Under the pieces are notes generated by a model that saw nothing but the letters and a program-made list of their open reading frames with translations, did not search any database and was not told the origin of the DNA. From Spirogloea muscicola (Eukaryota > Streptophyta > Zygnematophyceae > Spirogloeales > Spirogloeaceae), in the NCBI GenBank assembly GCA_009602725.1, contig WELB01000070.1:639391-664569 (forward strand): DNA of 25,179 nucleotides. The letters run 5' to 3'. Below are positions 1 through 9,828 of the stretch, in pieces. The first letter of the stretch is position 1. Each line of letters starts with the position of its first letter. A program made the position numbers and the translations under genes.

Positions 1-306
1 CGCCTGCCCCTCGCCGCCGCCGCAGCCGCCGCCGCCGCCGGGCGCCCAGCGAGCGCCGCCGAACATCCCGCCGCGATCAGCGCCGGCTTTGGCGGGGGAC
101 ACTCGGGGCTCCCCCGGTAACGGCTTCCCCACTAGACCGCCTACTGACGGTCAAGTGACCTTTGCTGCCGTTTGGCGGTGTGCGCCGTCAACCCGGCAAG
201 TCTGCCGTTAGGGCGTCCTTCGCCTCCCTTGCCCTAGCCCTAGCCCGGGACGCCGTGGCCGCCGCCTCCTGCGGCGGCGGCGGCGGCGGCGGCGGCTTCG
301 GCGGCC
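1..306. promoter_or_regulatory. GC-rich upstream region of NDUFA2 with triplet repeats
   Basis: This stretch precedes the NDUFA2 start codon. It carries a (CCG)n-like run at about 12-40 and a (GGC)n run at about 272-293, the second only some 15 bases before the ATG and so probably in the 5' leader. No TATA box is obvious. On the minus strand an ATG at 66-64 opens a glycine-rich frame that runs off the left edge, so the region could be a bidirectional promoter; that frame is low-complexity and may be chance. Confidence 0.4.
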
Positions 307-898
307 ATGGCGTGGCGAGCGTCGCTCTCGCGGTGCCTGCAGGAAGTGCGCATCCACCTCTGCCGCACCTCGCCCGCCAGCGCCGGCGCCAGGTGAGCGC
401 CAGAGCCGCTCCCTAGCTGCGCCCCCGCCTCGCACCCTTGCGGCAGCGCGCGCTCGAACCTTCGTCGACGCGATGACGGCGGCTGACCTTACGCCCGCCG
501 CGCGGAGGGGCGCGGCAGGGAGTTCGTGCTGCGCAACTACAAGGACCTGAAGATGCTCAACCCGCGGCTGCCCATCCTCATCCGCGAGTGCAGCGGCATC
601 CGGCCCCGCCTCTACGCCCGCTACGGTGCGACCCGGCGTGACTCCCGCCCGCCGCGGCGCATTCCGCGCGCTCCGCTACCGCGGCTTATCGATCTGGGCG
701 ATAAGTAAGCCGGCGACAGTGGGTCGAGACCCAGATCCGCTGTGGCACACGTGGCTGCTCACGGCGGTCGCGCTTGCTGTTGCCCCAAGAGCAGGGCTCG
801 GCGTGGAGAAGAGTGTGTCGCTGGAGGATCTTGGCGAGGAGGACATCTCCAAGCGGCTTGAAGAGCTCGTCCAAGCCGCACCTCCTGCACCGAGCTGA
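307..898 (+). CDS. NDUFA2: NADH dehydrogenase (complex I) alpha subcomplex subunit 2, B8 subunit
   Basis: A nuclear gene for a small accessory subunit of mitochondrial complex I, a thioredoxin-fold protein in the matrix arm. Exons 307-392, 519-625 and 795-898 join in phase into 98 residues, the usual length of the family (about 95-100). The start gives MAWRASLSRCLQEVRIHLC, close to the family N-terminus, followed by LCRTSPASAGAR. Exon 2 holds the signature NYKDLKMLNPRLPILIRECS and RPRLYARY. Exon 3 holds GVEKSVSLEDLGEEDISKRL and ends at TGA 896-898. Introns are 126 and 169 nt, GT-AG. The ATG at 307 is chosen because it reproduces the conserved MAWR start. Nothing appears broken. Identity is very secure; exon edges rest on phase and homology. 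Confidence 0.95.
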
Positions 899-1725
899 CA
901 CTGGTCTGGCGCGGTAGCGGCGAGGAGACCTCAAGCGGCAGTCTTGCGTAGCAGCTGAGGGGCAGAAGTGGAGTGCTTGCCAGGCGGTTGACCTTGATTG
1001 CTTAGCCCACTGTTGCAGTCGCCAGCCTCTGAGGCACAGTCAAGTCTTGCAACATGCACAGTTGCCTGCCTGGCTGGCTATGGAGGTCATTTGTTGCAGC
1101 ATTGCAGCATTGCTACATGGCCGGCTGAGCACCATGGATGTGCTGCAGATCTTCACATAAACGGAACCTTGTTGGGATCATGTCAGTCACCTAAAAGATT
1201 CGTAGCATCTTCTAGCATCCCTTATGCCTGTCGAAAGCGTCCGAACCACGGATGAGTTTGCTGCAGAGCGGAAGGTACTTATGGACCTTCAGCACTCTCA
1301 GATGGTGTGTACCAACTAATATAACCGCCGCTTTCAGACGCGTGTGGAATTGCAGGCGGCCTATAATATGATTGGGTGGATTGGGTGGACGTTTGCTTCT
1401 TGTAATTCATGGTCTTTCATTAATTCTGCTTCGGAAATCTGACAAGCAGGAACAGCTTCCCTGCTGTTGCCAGAAACGGCAGAGCTGATCCTCAAATGTT
1501 ATTGAGAGTATGTCTGAAAGTCTCTCAGTCGTGTCAGATCGGTGTATATGATTCCACAACAATTGCTGAACAAGCCACTTCCTTTTGACTGTAGCTGACT
1601 TATAACCTTTTTCGCCTTGCCAAGACACCCTTTTTCTGGAAAATTTTTGAGACCGAGTTTGTTTAAGATTCTGACGTTTACATCTGACAGAGAACGTGTG
1701 TATTAAGAGATAGGGAGGCCATGTG

Positions 1726-1797
1726 TGGCCAAGTACAAAGGCAAGCACATTGACAAATGCACGTCACCTGCTGCTAAGCCGACCCGCTCAGTAACCA
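1726..1797 (+). repeat. Direct repeat, copy 1 (partner at 3633-3703)
   Basis: A 25-base identical block (1726-1750, containing GGCCAAGTACAAAGGCAAGC) is followed after 30 divergent bases by a 17-base identical block, GACCCGCTCAGTAACCA (1781-1797). The same two blocks, 29 bases apart, recur at 3633-3657 and 3687-3703, in the same orientation and about 1.9 kb away. The terminal CTCAGTAACC resembles the inner end of the foldback arm at about 11355-11364, so this may be a remnant of the same family. Confidence 0.8.
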
Positions 1798-2587
1798 CGA
1801 GTCAGCACATAGAGGTCGCTAACTGATGCCCGAATTCCGGATGGCAATCGACAAGCTCTCAAGCTACCAGCCAAGGCTCGACCAGCTTTCTGATGCAGCG
1901 CATGAGCCTGAGCTCGCTGCAGACAAGCTGACACTCGACGTTGCAAAAATGACAGGTAGGCAGCCGGCATACCCATCTCGGCTGGAAGCATATCCTCGCG
2001 TCGTGCATATCCCAGACTCGCTATGTTCTCAAGTAGGGTATGGAAGCGAGGACCCAAGCAGCCGAAAGTGTCGATTGCGGCCGGGAGAAGGTGGTCGCTG
2101 CGGGGGTAGTCAGAGTAGTGTCGGAGCTTTCTCTGCTCAGCACCTCCCAGTGCGTGGCCAGCAATGTGTGTGGACAGAGGTACACGGACAAGCATTGGCG
2201 GCTGAGGCCTACTTGTTACCCTCGAGCAGACGCAGATCTTGGGCAAAGACAGGCTGTCAAGTGCCAGATCGTCTCAAGCACTGCTGAGTTCCGTTGCCAT
2301 TGCTACTCGCCGAACTATTTTCGAGTTTCTGAGTAGACCTCTCAGCCACTCTCGCCATCATAAGATCATTTCTTTGCTTTGATTGTGGCCTGCTGCCGTC
2401 ACTTGCCTACATTGCCGGCTTGTAGCAAACACCTCTACAACACCCCCTACGACTGCTTCTGTGTCTCCAGCTGGCCAGTCCCCCTCGGCCACTCACTGGA
2501 GCGGCAAGTTGGCTGTCACACTGGCCAGCAGGCACTCACGGCACAAGCTTGGTGGTGCTGGCGGCGCCCTCCTTTGCCCTGGGATTA

Positions 2588-2722
2588 AGAAATAGTGCGC
2601 GCCCACAGAGGAGAGGGGCTGGGAAAGGCCAGCCCATTTTGAAGGAACGATAATGAACGGAAACGAATTGGTTAGGAACGGAAACAAATGAAATTGGCAG
2701 GTGGTAAGCTGAGTCACTCATA
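2588..2722 (+). repeat. Copy resembling the left arm of the foldback element
   Basis: The order of sub-motifs matches the left arm at 11233-11364. A CGCCCA block (about 2600) leads into GAGAGGGGCTGGGAAAGGCC (2611-2630) and AGCCC, forming a hairpin. A run of GGAACG and GAAAC words follows, then GGAAACAAATG and a final GAGTCACTC. It is more diverged than the two arms of the 11233 element are from each other. A unit of opposite orientation at 3398-3423 could be the other end of a decayed foldback element of about 0.9 kb. Confidence 0.5.
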
Positions 2723-3397
2723 GAAATCTAGTTCATGTATGGGGCGTAAGCTTAGATCATCAGCAGTTCAGCTTTCTGATTCTGGACAGTGCTGCCTGTG
2801 TCTGAAAATGCTTGCTCAGGTTCAAGATGTCCAGTTAGATTTATGCGTCTCATGTTACTGCAAAAGTTGATTCTACGTACTTTATAATAACCTTCACAGT
2901 TGCCTCAACGAAGAGCCTCCACAAGACGTTATCTACCTGCATTGATAGTGAAATGTATCAGCTTCGAGTAGAAGCTCTTGAGTGAAGTGGAAGCATCCTT
3001 GACCCGCCTGTTTTAGCCCAACACGCCTTTGGGGCTGGCCAAGTAAAGCTGCTGCACCCATTCAAGAAGCCACTTCTTGCAGCTTGTGACAAGCTCTTTA
3101 CTCATTGAGCAAAGCCAGTAATCACAGAAACATCTGGCACCAGAATTCTGAGGAGGAAAACCACTCAGTGTTCTGGAATGAAGAGAGAAGAAGATGGGCA
3201 GACAAAGACCAACACATACGAGATGGTAGATTACTTGTACAGCTCAATTCATATTCAAGCTACGGCAAAAGACCTTCCGCAGCTTGCAGCCACATCTCTG
3301 TAGGCTTGTTGTGCAACCGAGCTGGCACGCACAGTCGAAGTTGTCTTAACGAAAGTACTGTCACTATCAACAAAGCACTTCGTTCATTCTTCTTTCT

Positions 3398-3423
3398 GGG
3401 CTGGCCAATTACAGCCGTCGCCC
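3398..3423 (+). repeat. Hairpin motif unit, GGGCTGGCC...ACAGCC...CGCCC
   Basis: Reads GGGCTGGCCAATTACAGCC followed by GTCGCCC. GGCTG can pair with CAGCC. The same motif occurs at 11430, 11513 and 11571 with only a few changes, and in reverse orientation near 20344 and 20465. A shorter match, GGGGCTGGCCAAGTAAAGC, lies at 3031-3049. Confidence 0.65.
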
Positions 3424-3632
3424 TCTACTGGAAGAGTCTCTCTCCTACAGCCATCGCGTAACAATGAAAAAGAAAGGGAAAAGGCTATTTGCTTGTTCCT
3501 GACATGAAAGCGAGGCTCACGTGTGCCTGAACTGCGAACATCCTGGCACAAGAAACAACTACGTGCGATCACACGCTTTAGGAGCAAGTGTACAAGACCA
3601 TTTTTGGGTTTTCGAAACAAACGAGGGCCAAA

Positions 3633-3703
3633 TGGCCAAGTACAAAGGCAAGCACATCTGAAGACCTACATCACCTTCAGCAAAGTGACCCGCTCAGTAA
3701 CCA
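3633..3703 (+). repeat. Direct repeat, copy 2 (partner at 1726-1797)
   Basis: The second copy of the two-block repeat described at 1726-1797. It lies about 340 bases before the KATNB1 start codon, at the boundary between the AT-richer repeat zone and the GC-rich promoter region. Confidence 0.8.
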
Positions 3704-4042
3704 AAACCAAACAAGTGGGCCCGCCCGCCGACAATGGGACCTCACGGCGCGCCCGCCGACGTCGTCGCGCCATGGCGGCTGCCTTGCTCCTCTCCGCGCC
3801 TCCAGAGCAGGAGCTCAGTTCGCCGTAGCCTCGCGGGCGAGCTGAGCCGCCATCAGTGGCTGCTGCCGTAGCCAAAGACCTTATGCCGAGCAGTCTCGCC
3901 GGCGACGCTGAAAGCAGCACCAATGACTGGCTAAGCCGCGCGATGCCGAGCCGGCGCGCTCGAGCTTAGCGGCCCTTCCATGGCCGCGGCCTAGCGGCGC
4001 CGCTGCGCTGGCCTGGCTGTGCTGCACCGCCAGGAGGCCTCT

Positions 4043-7000
4043 ATGGAGCGCCCCCGGAAGATATGTAAGCTCTTGCGCCACACCTCAACGATGTCACTAC
4101 AGCATTCTTGTAAAGCATTGCTGTAAAGCATTGCATCGAAGGGTTACTCCTGGTTCACCGATCACGTTACCTACAAGCTCGCATCACAAGACTATCCCGG
4201 GAGGTGCAAGAGCTCAGATGCCAATAAGATCAGCGGCGCTAAGCTGCAAAAGGCTACAAGCTGATGATTCAAAGGCCTTGCTTCTGAATTGCACCGCAGA
4301 CGAGGTGCAAGCGCACGGCGGCAAGCCGCTGTGCGCCGCGCTCGGGGCAACGAGGGAGGGAAGCTTGGTCCTCGTCTCTGGCTGCGATGACGGCCGGGCT
4401 GAGCTCCGCAGTCTGGCGGGACTCAATGTGTGCATCGTATGTGACGAGCTCAAGCCCCTGACAGTACAGCAGCTTCGACTGGCCTTTAATGTATTAGATT
4501 TGATGTCAGTAATTTTATTGTCCATATGTCAATGGAGCTGCCGTGCATGGCGTTGGCGTTTGCAGGGCCTGCCTGTGGGAGGAGGCAGCACTCCGACAGC
4601 GGCCATTGGCTGCGTCACGCTCGGCCCGGGGTGCCAGCTGGCCACTGCCGGTGCCGCAGACGGGACAGTGCTGCTGTGGGACCTGGAGATGGCACAAGGT
4701 ATCGACACTGCGCACTAATTCATGCAGCTGAAAGCTAAGGAATCTGTGGAGTGCTCTGACCATAAAGAGACCATAGAAGCAGTGACTGCAGTTGCTGGTG
4801 CCAGCGGCTCGCGCCATCGCCGTCCTGAGCTTATTGGCCGCGGGGTCTTCAATTGCGGGGCCCAGGGCAGGTGTCGGCCGCTGCTCGCTTGGGCCGGCAA
4901 GTTGCAGCAGTGTGGACATCGACTTGACAGGTCACATCGTGGCGGCGGGCTTGGTGGATGAGCGGTTGTGGCTGTGGGACACTCGGCAGCGTGCCTCTGC
5001 GGCAACGAGCCACTGGGACCATGGCAGCGGCGTGGCATGCGTCAAGTTCAGCCCCGATGGAGCATGGGTTGTCTCCGGTGGCCACAATGGCTGCATCAAG
5101 GTGCTCTGGTCAATGGAGCTTGTGCTGTCGTTGGGCTCAGACGGAAGGCAATGTGGAGGCATTTGCATGGTCTTAGCTCTGTGAGCAGCGGCCTGCCTGA
5201 TGCAGCGAGCATACCGCCTCGCAGGTCTGGAGCCTGCAAGCCGGCCGACTCATGCACAGCCTTGTGTCTGGCGGCTCCGGCACCCATAAGGAGGTCGTGT
5301 GCCTTGAGTACCACCCCGAGGAGTGCCTCCTTGCCACTGGTTCCGTCCTTGCGCCCACTGCTCGCAGTTTTGCAGAGCTCAGCTGCCGGTTGCGTCATCA
5401 GCTTATCATCAACGTCTCCTGTCAACAACTTCTGGACAATGCGCATGCTCAGGCTCTGCCGACGGCTCCCTCTGCATGTGGGACTTGGAGAAGTTTGAGC
5501 TCATCGAGTCCACCAGCTTGCTGGTGAGTAGTGGATGTACAGATGCGCCAGTAGCTGACGACCGCGCCCAAACTAGCCGCCATATGATTGCCAGTTTCGT
5601 CGTGGTCACAGCTGGCAACTCTACTGTGCAGTCGCCCACGCCTGGCCTGCATGCGCTGGCGGCCTCGGAGAGTGACGGACGCCTGATTGCCGCCACTGCT
5701 GAAGACTTGATGGCATGTGTCAATGCCCTCGTCCTTCGCAACTTGTCATGGGGCCTGCTTTGCCCTGGTCATCACAGTCATGTATTTAAGGAATTCTGTT
5801 TACCTCAGCTGGATGTTAGCAGTTGAACGAGTTGCAGATTGGTCATTACTGTTCTTAGAAGGCGAAACCACCTCCAGTGCAAGTGCCAGTAGTCAAGGCA
5901 TGCAGCCGACTCTCTGCAATTGCAGGCATACACTTGGGACCCAGTAACAGTCGCGTGGAGCATCCCAGTCGGCTGGCCTGGTGACGTGGCGGCCTTGGCG
6001 TGCCACGGGCCAGACGTCGTCGCTTGCAAGCTGGTCAGCGGTGGGCTTGCCGTATGGTCGACGGTGAGTAGGCCATGCGGACGCAGCCAAAGCTTACACT
6101 CTTGTATGACATATGCCGGCAGTGCGACATGCCAAGGATATTGACTATGCAGCGCAGTTGCCTGCAGTCTCCAAGCAGCAGCCATGTAAATACCACAATG
6201 CAGCACAGCCACGCCCCGATGTCTTCCCCTGACCTCCGGGAGCTGGCCTTCCAGACGCCGCCACGAGGTCAGTGTCATCGTTAAGTTCTGCCGTTGACAA
6301 TGCCGTTGTGCTTGCTTGGTGCCTCCAGTGTTTGGGCCTCCTATGGTGCCATCGGCGTCCTGCAAATTCACCTCACACCCTGCCTTGCCCTCGCACACAG
6401 GGCCTGAGTATCAGCAGCCACCCCTTGGTGCCTCGACTCAGTCATCCTCTGGACAGAAGAAGCGGACCACCGCCTACCGGCACGGCAGCGTGCTCACCAC
6501 GCACAGCCCAGCAATGCTGCGTGACGGCAGTTGCAGGAGCCAAAAGCTGTCCCCCGCCAGCGAGATGCCAGCTCAGCGCCGGAGCTTACCGCAGCCTGCG
6601 CCGGGCGCCATACATGATCTTGTGGTGGGGCTTGCTGAGCACTCGTGGATCTCGCAAGCGAAGGGCGGCGGAGCTCACAATGCAGGAGAAGAGCAGCTGT
6701 TGACTGCCAGCGAAGGCGTTCGCCAAGCTGCCGGCATGGAGCATCACCTTGCTTCGTTGAGACCGTCTTTCAAGGGCGGTCAAGTCTCCAGGGACGACTC
6801 CTGGGTGGACAAGACCATCGAGCCAGCCGTTCGGCCACAGGTCCAGCACAGCCCTCCTCGAACGCTAGGCGTGAATGGCGGTGACTTGCAGCAGCTTCTG
6901 GGCCTCGACGTTGGCGTCATGCAGGTGCCTCGCTTCGACGTCATATTCCTGCTCTATGAGCCCTAAAGCCTAAGCCCTTAATTTGCCACCCCAGGCTATA

Positions 7001-8715
7001 AAAATGTGAGTGACTTCCACCAAGTGCTCAGTTGCCTGCAGCTCAGAACCACTATCCACATCAGTACTTAGGCCTTTTATTTCTGGTCGCCCCTACAAGA
7101 CGATTGTGTGCTTGCTGCTGCAGAGAGGGTCGCAGGGTTGGCAACAGGATTTGCGCCAGTCTGAGGACGACATTATTAAGGACCTGCTAGAGAAGCATGA
7201 CTTAGTGTCGGGCGTCCTTCAAGGGAGGCTCACGAAGCTGAAGGTCAGCCTTTGCTGTGGAGTTGACTGGGAAAAGCTTCTTTTAAAGCTGTGAGATGTT
7301 GGAGCTTGCTATGAGCTGACAGAACAGTACGAAGGTCATGCACTACGCAGGTTATCAGGAGTTTCTGGTCAAAGGGTGACCTTAAGGGGGCCGCTGAGGC
7401 CATGGAACGGATGCAAGACGATGCAGTAGGTCTCCACTTAGTGGCTGTCGCATGTGCAGAGTGGTGTGAAATTGGGTTTGCAATGGTCATGCTTCCATGC
7501 TTTCTACAACTGATCACACTCAGCCAGTACAGCACACACTTTCAAGATGGTGTCTGGACGTATGATCCAGGATCTTGCGGCTGCCTTCTTGGGCCGCTGC
7601 TTTGCGAGCACTGCCAATGCCCACTTTCCACTGCCACATCTTGAAGGGACTCTGTGGCCATTTGAGCACGTGGCAGATTGTGGTAGACGTGCTGGAGCAG
7701 AAGGGAAAGCAGCTGGATCTCGAGTGGGGCACCTTGATCCTGCCTCTGCTGCTTGGCCTCCTGAACAGCCCACACGAAAGGTTTGCACGTCAAGAGTTAC
7801 CAGCTTCACAACAGGCCTCAAGGACTGGGCAGAATGGTCTTCTGTCAGATGTGCTCTGCCTCTGATTGTAGCCAAGAGCAGAAGAGAACCGCATGTCTTA
7901 GGCGCCGCGCCCTTTACTCCTTAAACCCCTTTGCTTCTCTGGCTCCCACCCTCTGTACCATCTGATTGTCCAGCTTGTTCATGTCGAGACTTGCACGTGC
8001 AGGCATGTGAAGGTCAGCATCGCGGGGCTTGCGAGCCTGTGGAGGAGCTTTGGGGGCATGATCACAGCGTCCACTGTGGCAGCAAGCCCCCCCGGCGTTG
8101 ACATCCACGCGGAAGAACGGTTAGTGCCTTACTATGATGACATTGCCTTCCGGTATATGATTGTATCAGCAACTTTGTGTTCCAACAATATATTGCTGCT
8201 GGTTAGATTATTACAGAGAGACTTGGAGTTTGTGGGTTCCGTGTCAGAACATGACTCAACTTTTAGCAGTTGAGTAATATGTATGCAAGCAATGTTACCG
8301 TTTCATAAACTTGGCTGCAGGTCTGGAGCTGTCTAACTCAACCTTTCTCTCTGCATCAGTCTGCACCTCACTTTTAGTTCGAGACTGTGGAACAGGCAGG
8401 AACGATGTCAGAGTTGCCTGGAGGGCTTCAAGGAGGTCGTGCTCAGGCTGACTGAGCTAGCCAAGTAAGTTTGCAATAATCCTTGTGTCAGTAGCCATCG
8501 TTCTATGGCGTTATCAATCTGCAAGCCCCAGTAGTTGGCAGGACTGTGCTACTTTTGCAGTACTACTGTTGTACTGTTGCAATAGTAGGAAGTATCACCT
8601 GAGCTGTGCCACCAAGAGGTTTTGTAGACGGGGCAGCGGAGGCATCCTGAAGGATGCTGCGGCTCTGCTGGCTGCCATTCAACACAATGACCACGGCAAA
8701 GGCGGGCTTTCTTGA
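4043..8715 (+). CDS. KATNB1: Katanin p80 WD40-containing subunit B1
   Basis: The regulatory and targeting subunit of katanin, the AAA ATPase complex that severs microtubules. Proposed exons: 4043-4064, 4300-4436, 4566-4698, 4871-5100, 5225-5339, 5453-5523, 5632-5712, 5926-6063, 6153-6267, 6401-6924, 7124-7243, 7351-7425, 7677-7780, 8003-8119, 8396-8464, 8628-8715; all join in phase to 712 residues. Residues 1 to about 309 form WD40 blades: GAADGTVLLWDLEMAQ, DERLWLWDTRQR, FSPDGAWVVSGG, EYHPEECLLATGSADGS with CMWDLEKFELIES, and AYTWDP. About 310-522 is a low-complexity linker. From 523 on is the con80 domain that binds p60: DDIIKDLLEKHDLVSGVLQG, GDLKGAAEAMERMQDDA, VDVLEQKGKQLDLEWGTL, PPGVDIHAEER, CQSCLEGFKEVV. 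Exon 2 could end at 4427 instead, also in phase. Intron 7 uses a GC donor. If the last intron is retained, translation stops at 8466-8468. Identity is secure; linker exons are the least certain. Confidence 0.9.
5713..5925 (+). other. GC-AG intron within KATNB1
   Basis: The flanking exons end GAAGACTTGATG (5701-5712) and begin GCATACACTTGG (5926). Joined, they read EDLM|AYTWDP, which aligns without a gap to the katanin p80 segment ESLKIFSWEP. The donor is GCATGT rather than GT, and the acceptor is ATTGCAG. The nearest GT donor (5717) would break the reading frame with this acceptor. Confidence 0.7.
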
Positions 8716-9828
8716 CATGCAAGACTCTGGCACTGCCCTACTTACACAAGCGCAGTTGCCAGCATCGACCCAGTCAATCCCCACTCAAATAAGGACATGC
8801 CCACAGGCTCTATCTACTGACTTTTGTGTGCAAACGACCGCCTGATGTCACCCTGTATGGCTTTGAGATAAGCCAATCCAGTCAGGGCTCAGAAAAATTG
8901 GTTACTCAAGGTCCTGGTATGCAAGCCCCCCCTTTTTTGGGTCGGGGTAACAAGTGCCTTCCCTCGTCAAACATCTATATATGTGGCGACTAACTTGTCC
9001 TCACAAGTTAAGTACATTCTTAGCAAAGATGGTGCTAATGAGTGTGATATCATGATCATGTTTAGTAGACAAGCTTATCTACAAAGCCTGTGATGCTGGG
9101 CAGGTGGTCCCATGCCTTCTAATTCTACAAGTCTGACATGCATCTGCAGGTAAACTCTCATGCACTGTGACTCGATTAGCCAGCCTGACTAAAGCCGGTC
9201 AGGGTTTCAGCACTCTGTCAATAGACCCAAGCACTTACACGCTCTGAAGTGCAGTACCAGGGAGTAAAATTGACACTACTGCTATATTGCTTTTGCTCCA
9301 AAGCAGAGCTGCCTCCACTCGCACGTGACAAGGTCTTGCAAAAGCATTGCGACTTACTCTTCCACTCTCCAAGCAGCAACAGGAGTACCTGACAAAGTGC
9401 AGAGCAGTGTCAGGCACCTACTGCAGGTTTGTCATATTAGCAGGTACTCTGTCAGGAGTCAGGAACGTATGCTTTTTGCAGTTTCTCTATTCTTACTTGA
9501 TTCCCGGGAAATATTCTTTTCATTGCACACCTCTGGTTATGCTGCTGTAATTGCTGTTGAGAACAGTACAACAACCATAAGACAAGCCGATCAAGAAAGA
9601 CAACTGCCTATAATCCTGTAGAGCATGCGAACTTTGTGGTCACTGGCCGATGCACTTGTGAAAATGTAGCACCCGACTTTTTTCAAGACAATATAATGAT
9701 TGACGACCTGCCTCCGTTTGCACGGAAAGATACTCAGCTATTTCTCAACTGGACATAAAGCTTGGGTTATAAACAGGAGATAAGTCCAGCTTTCAACTCT
9801 TTTGCAGGAGCACAACCAGGTGATGCAA
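8716..9828. other. Convergent intergenic region between KATNB1 and the zinc-ribbon gene
   Basis: About 1.1 kb between two gene 3' ends. It probably contains both 3' untranslated regions. It is AT-richer than the coding exons. I see no RNA gene, tandem repeat or protein-coding exon. A CAGTCAGGGCTCAG word near 8879 and CCGGTCAGGGTTTCAG near 9195 are weakly alike and may be chance. Confidence 0.5.

Larger units (their letters stand above)
899..4042. other. Repeat-rich intergenic region between NDUFA2 and KATNB1
   Basis: About 3.1 kb with no gene I can recognise. It contains a pair of direct repeats (1726-1797 and 3633-3703), an arm-like copy of the foldback element seen at 11233 (2588-2722), and two copies of the GGGCTGGCC hairpin motif (3031-3049 and 3398-3423). 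Short open stretches at 1224-1319, 1826-2287 and 2040-2336 read as plausible helical peptides, but no splice-consistent model joins them. The last 300 bases, from about 3720, are GC-rich and probably hold the KATNB1 promoter. Confidence 0.6.

Noticed and set aside
1224-2336. Possible coiled-coil gene on the plus strand (frames at 1224-1319, 1826-2287 and 2040-2336, for example KLSSYQPRLDQLSDAAHEPE).
   Set aside because: The segments look helical, and one slightly recalls a THO-complex subunit, but no set of splice sites joins them in phase: the 1826 frame has a TAA just upstream with no acceptor between. No family motif is convincing.
3666-3923. Minus-strand frame starting MVLLSASPARLLGIRSLATA, resembling a mitochondrial presequence.
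   Set aside because: No matching downstream exons exist on the minus strand, and the segment lies in the GC-rich upstream region of KATNB1. Arg/Ala-rich peptides are common in such sequence.
6990-7003. TATA-like word GGCTATAAAAATG.
   Set aside because: It lies inside KATNB1 intron 10, with no gene start downstream.
7547-7670. Possible extra KATNB1 exon reading MVSGRMIQDLAAAFLG.
   Set aside because: Direct joining of 7425 to 7677 is in phase and aligns with katanin (DDA|IVVDVLEQ), leaving no place for it. It is best read as intron.
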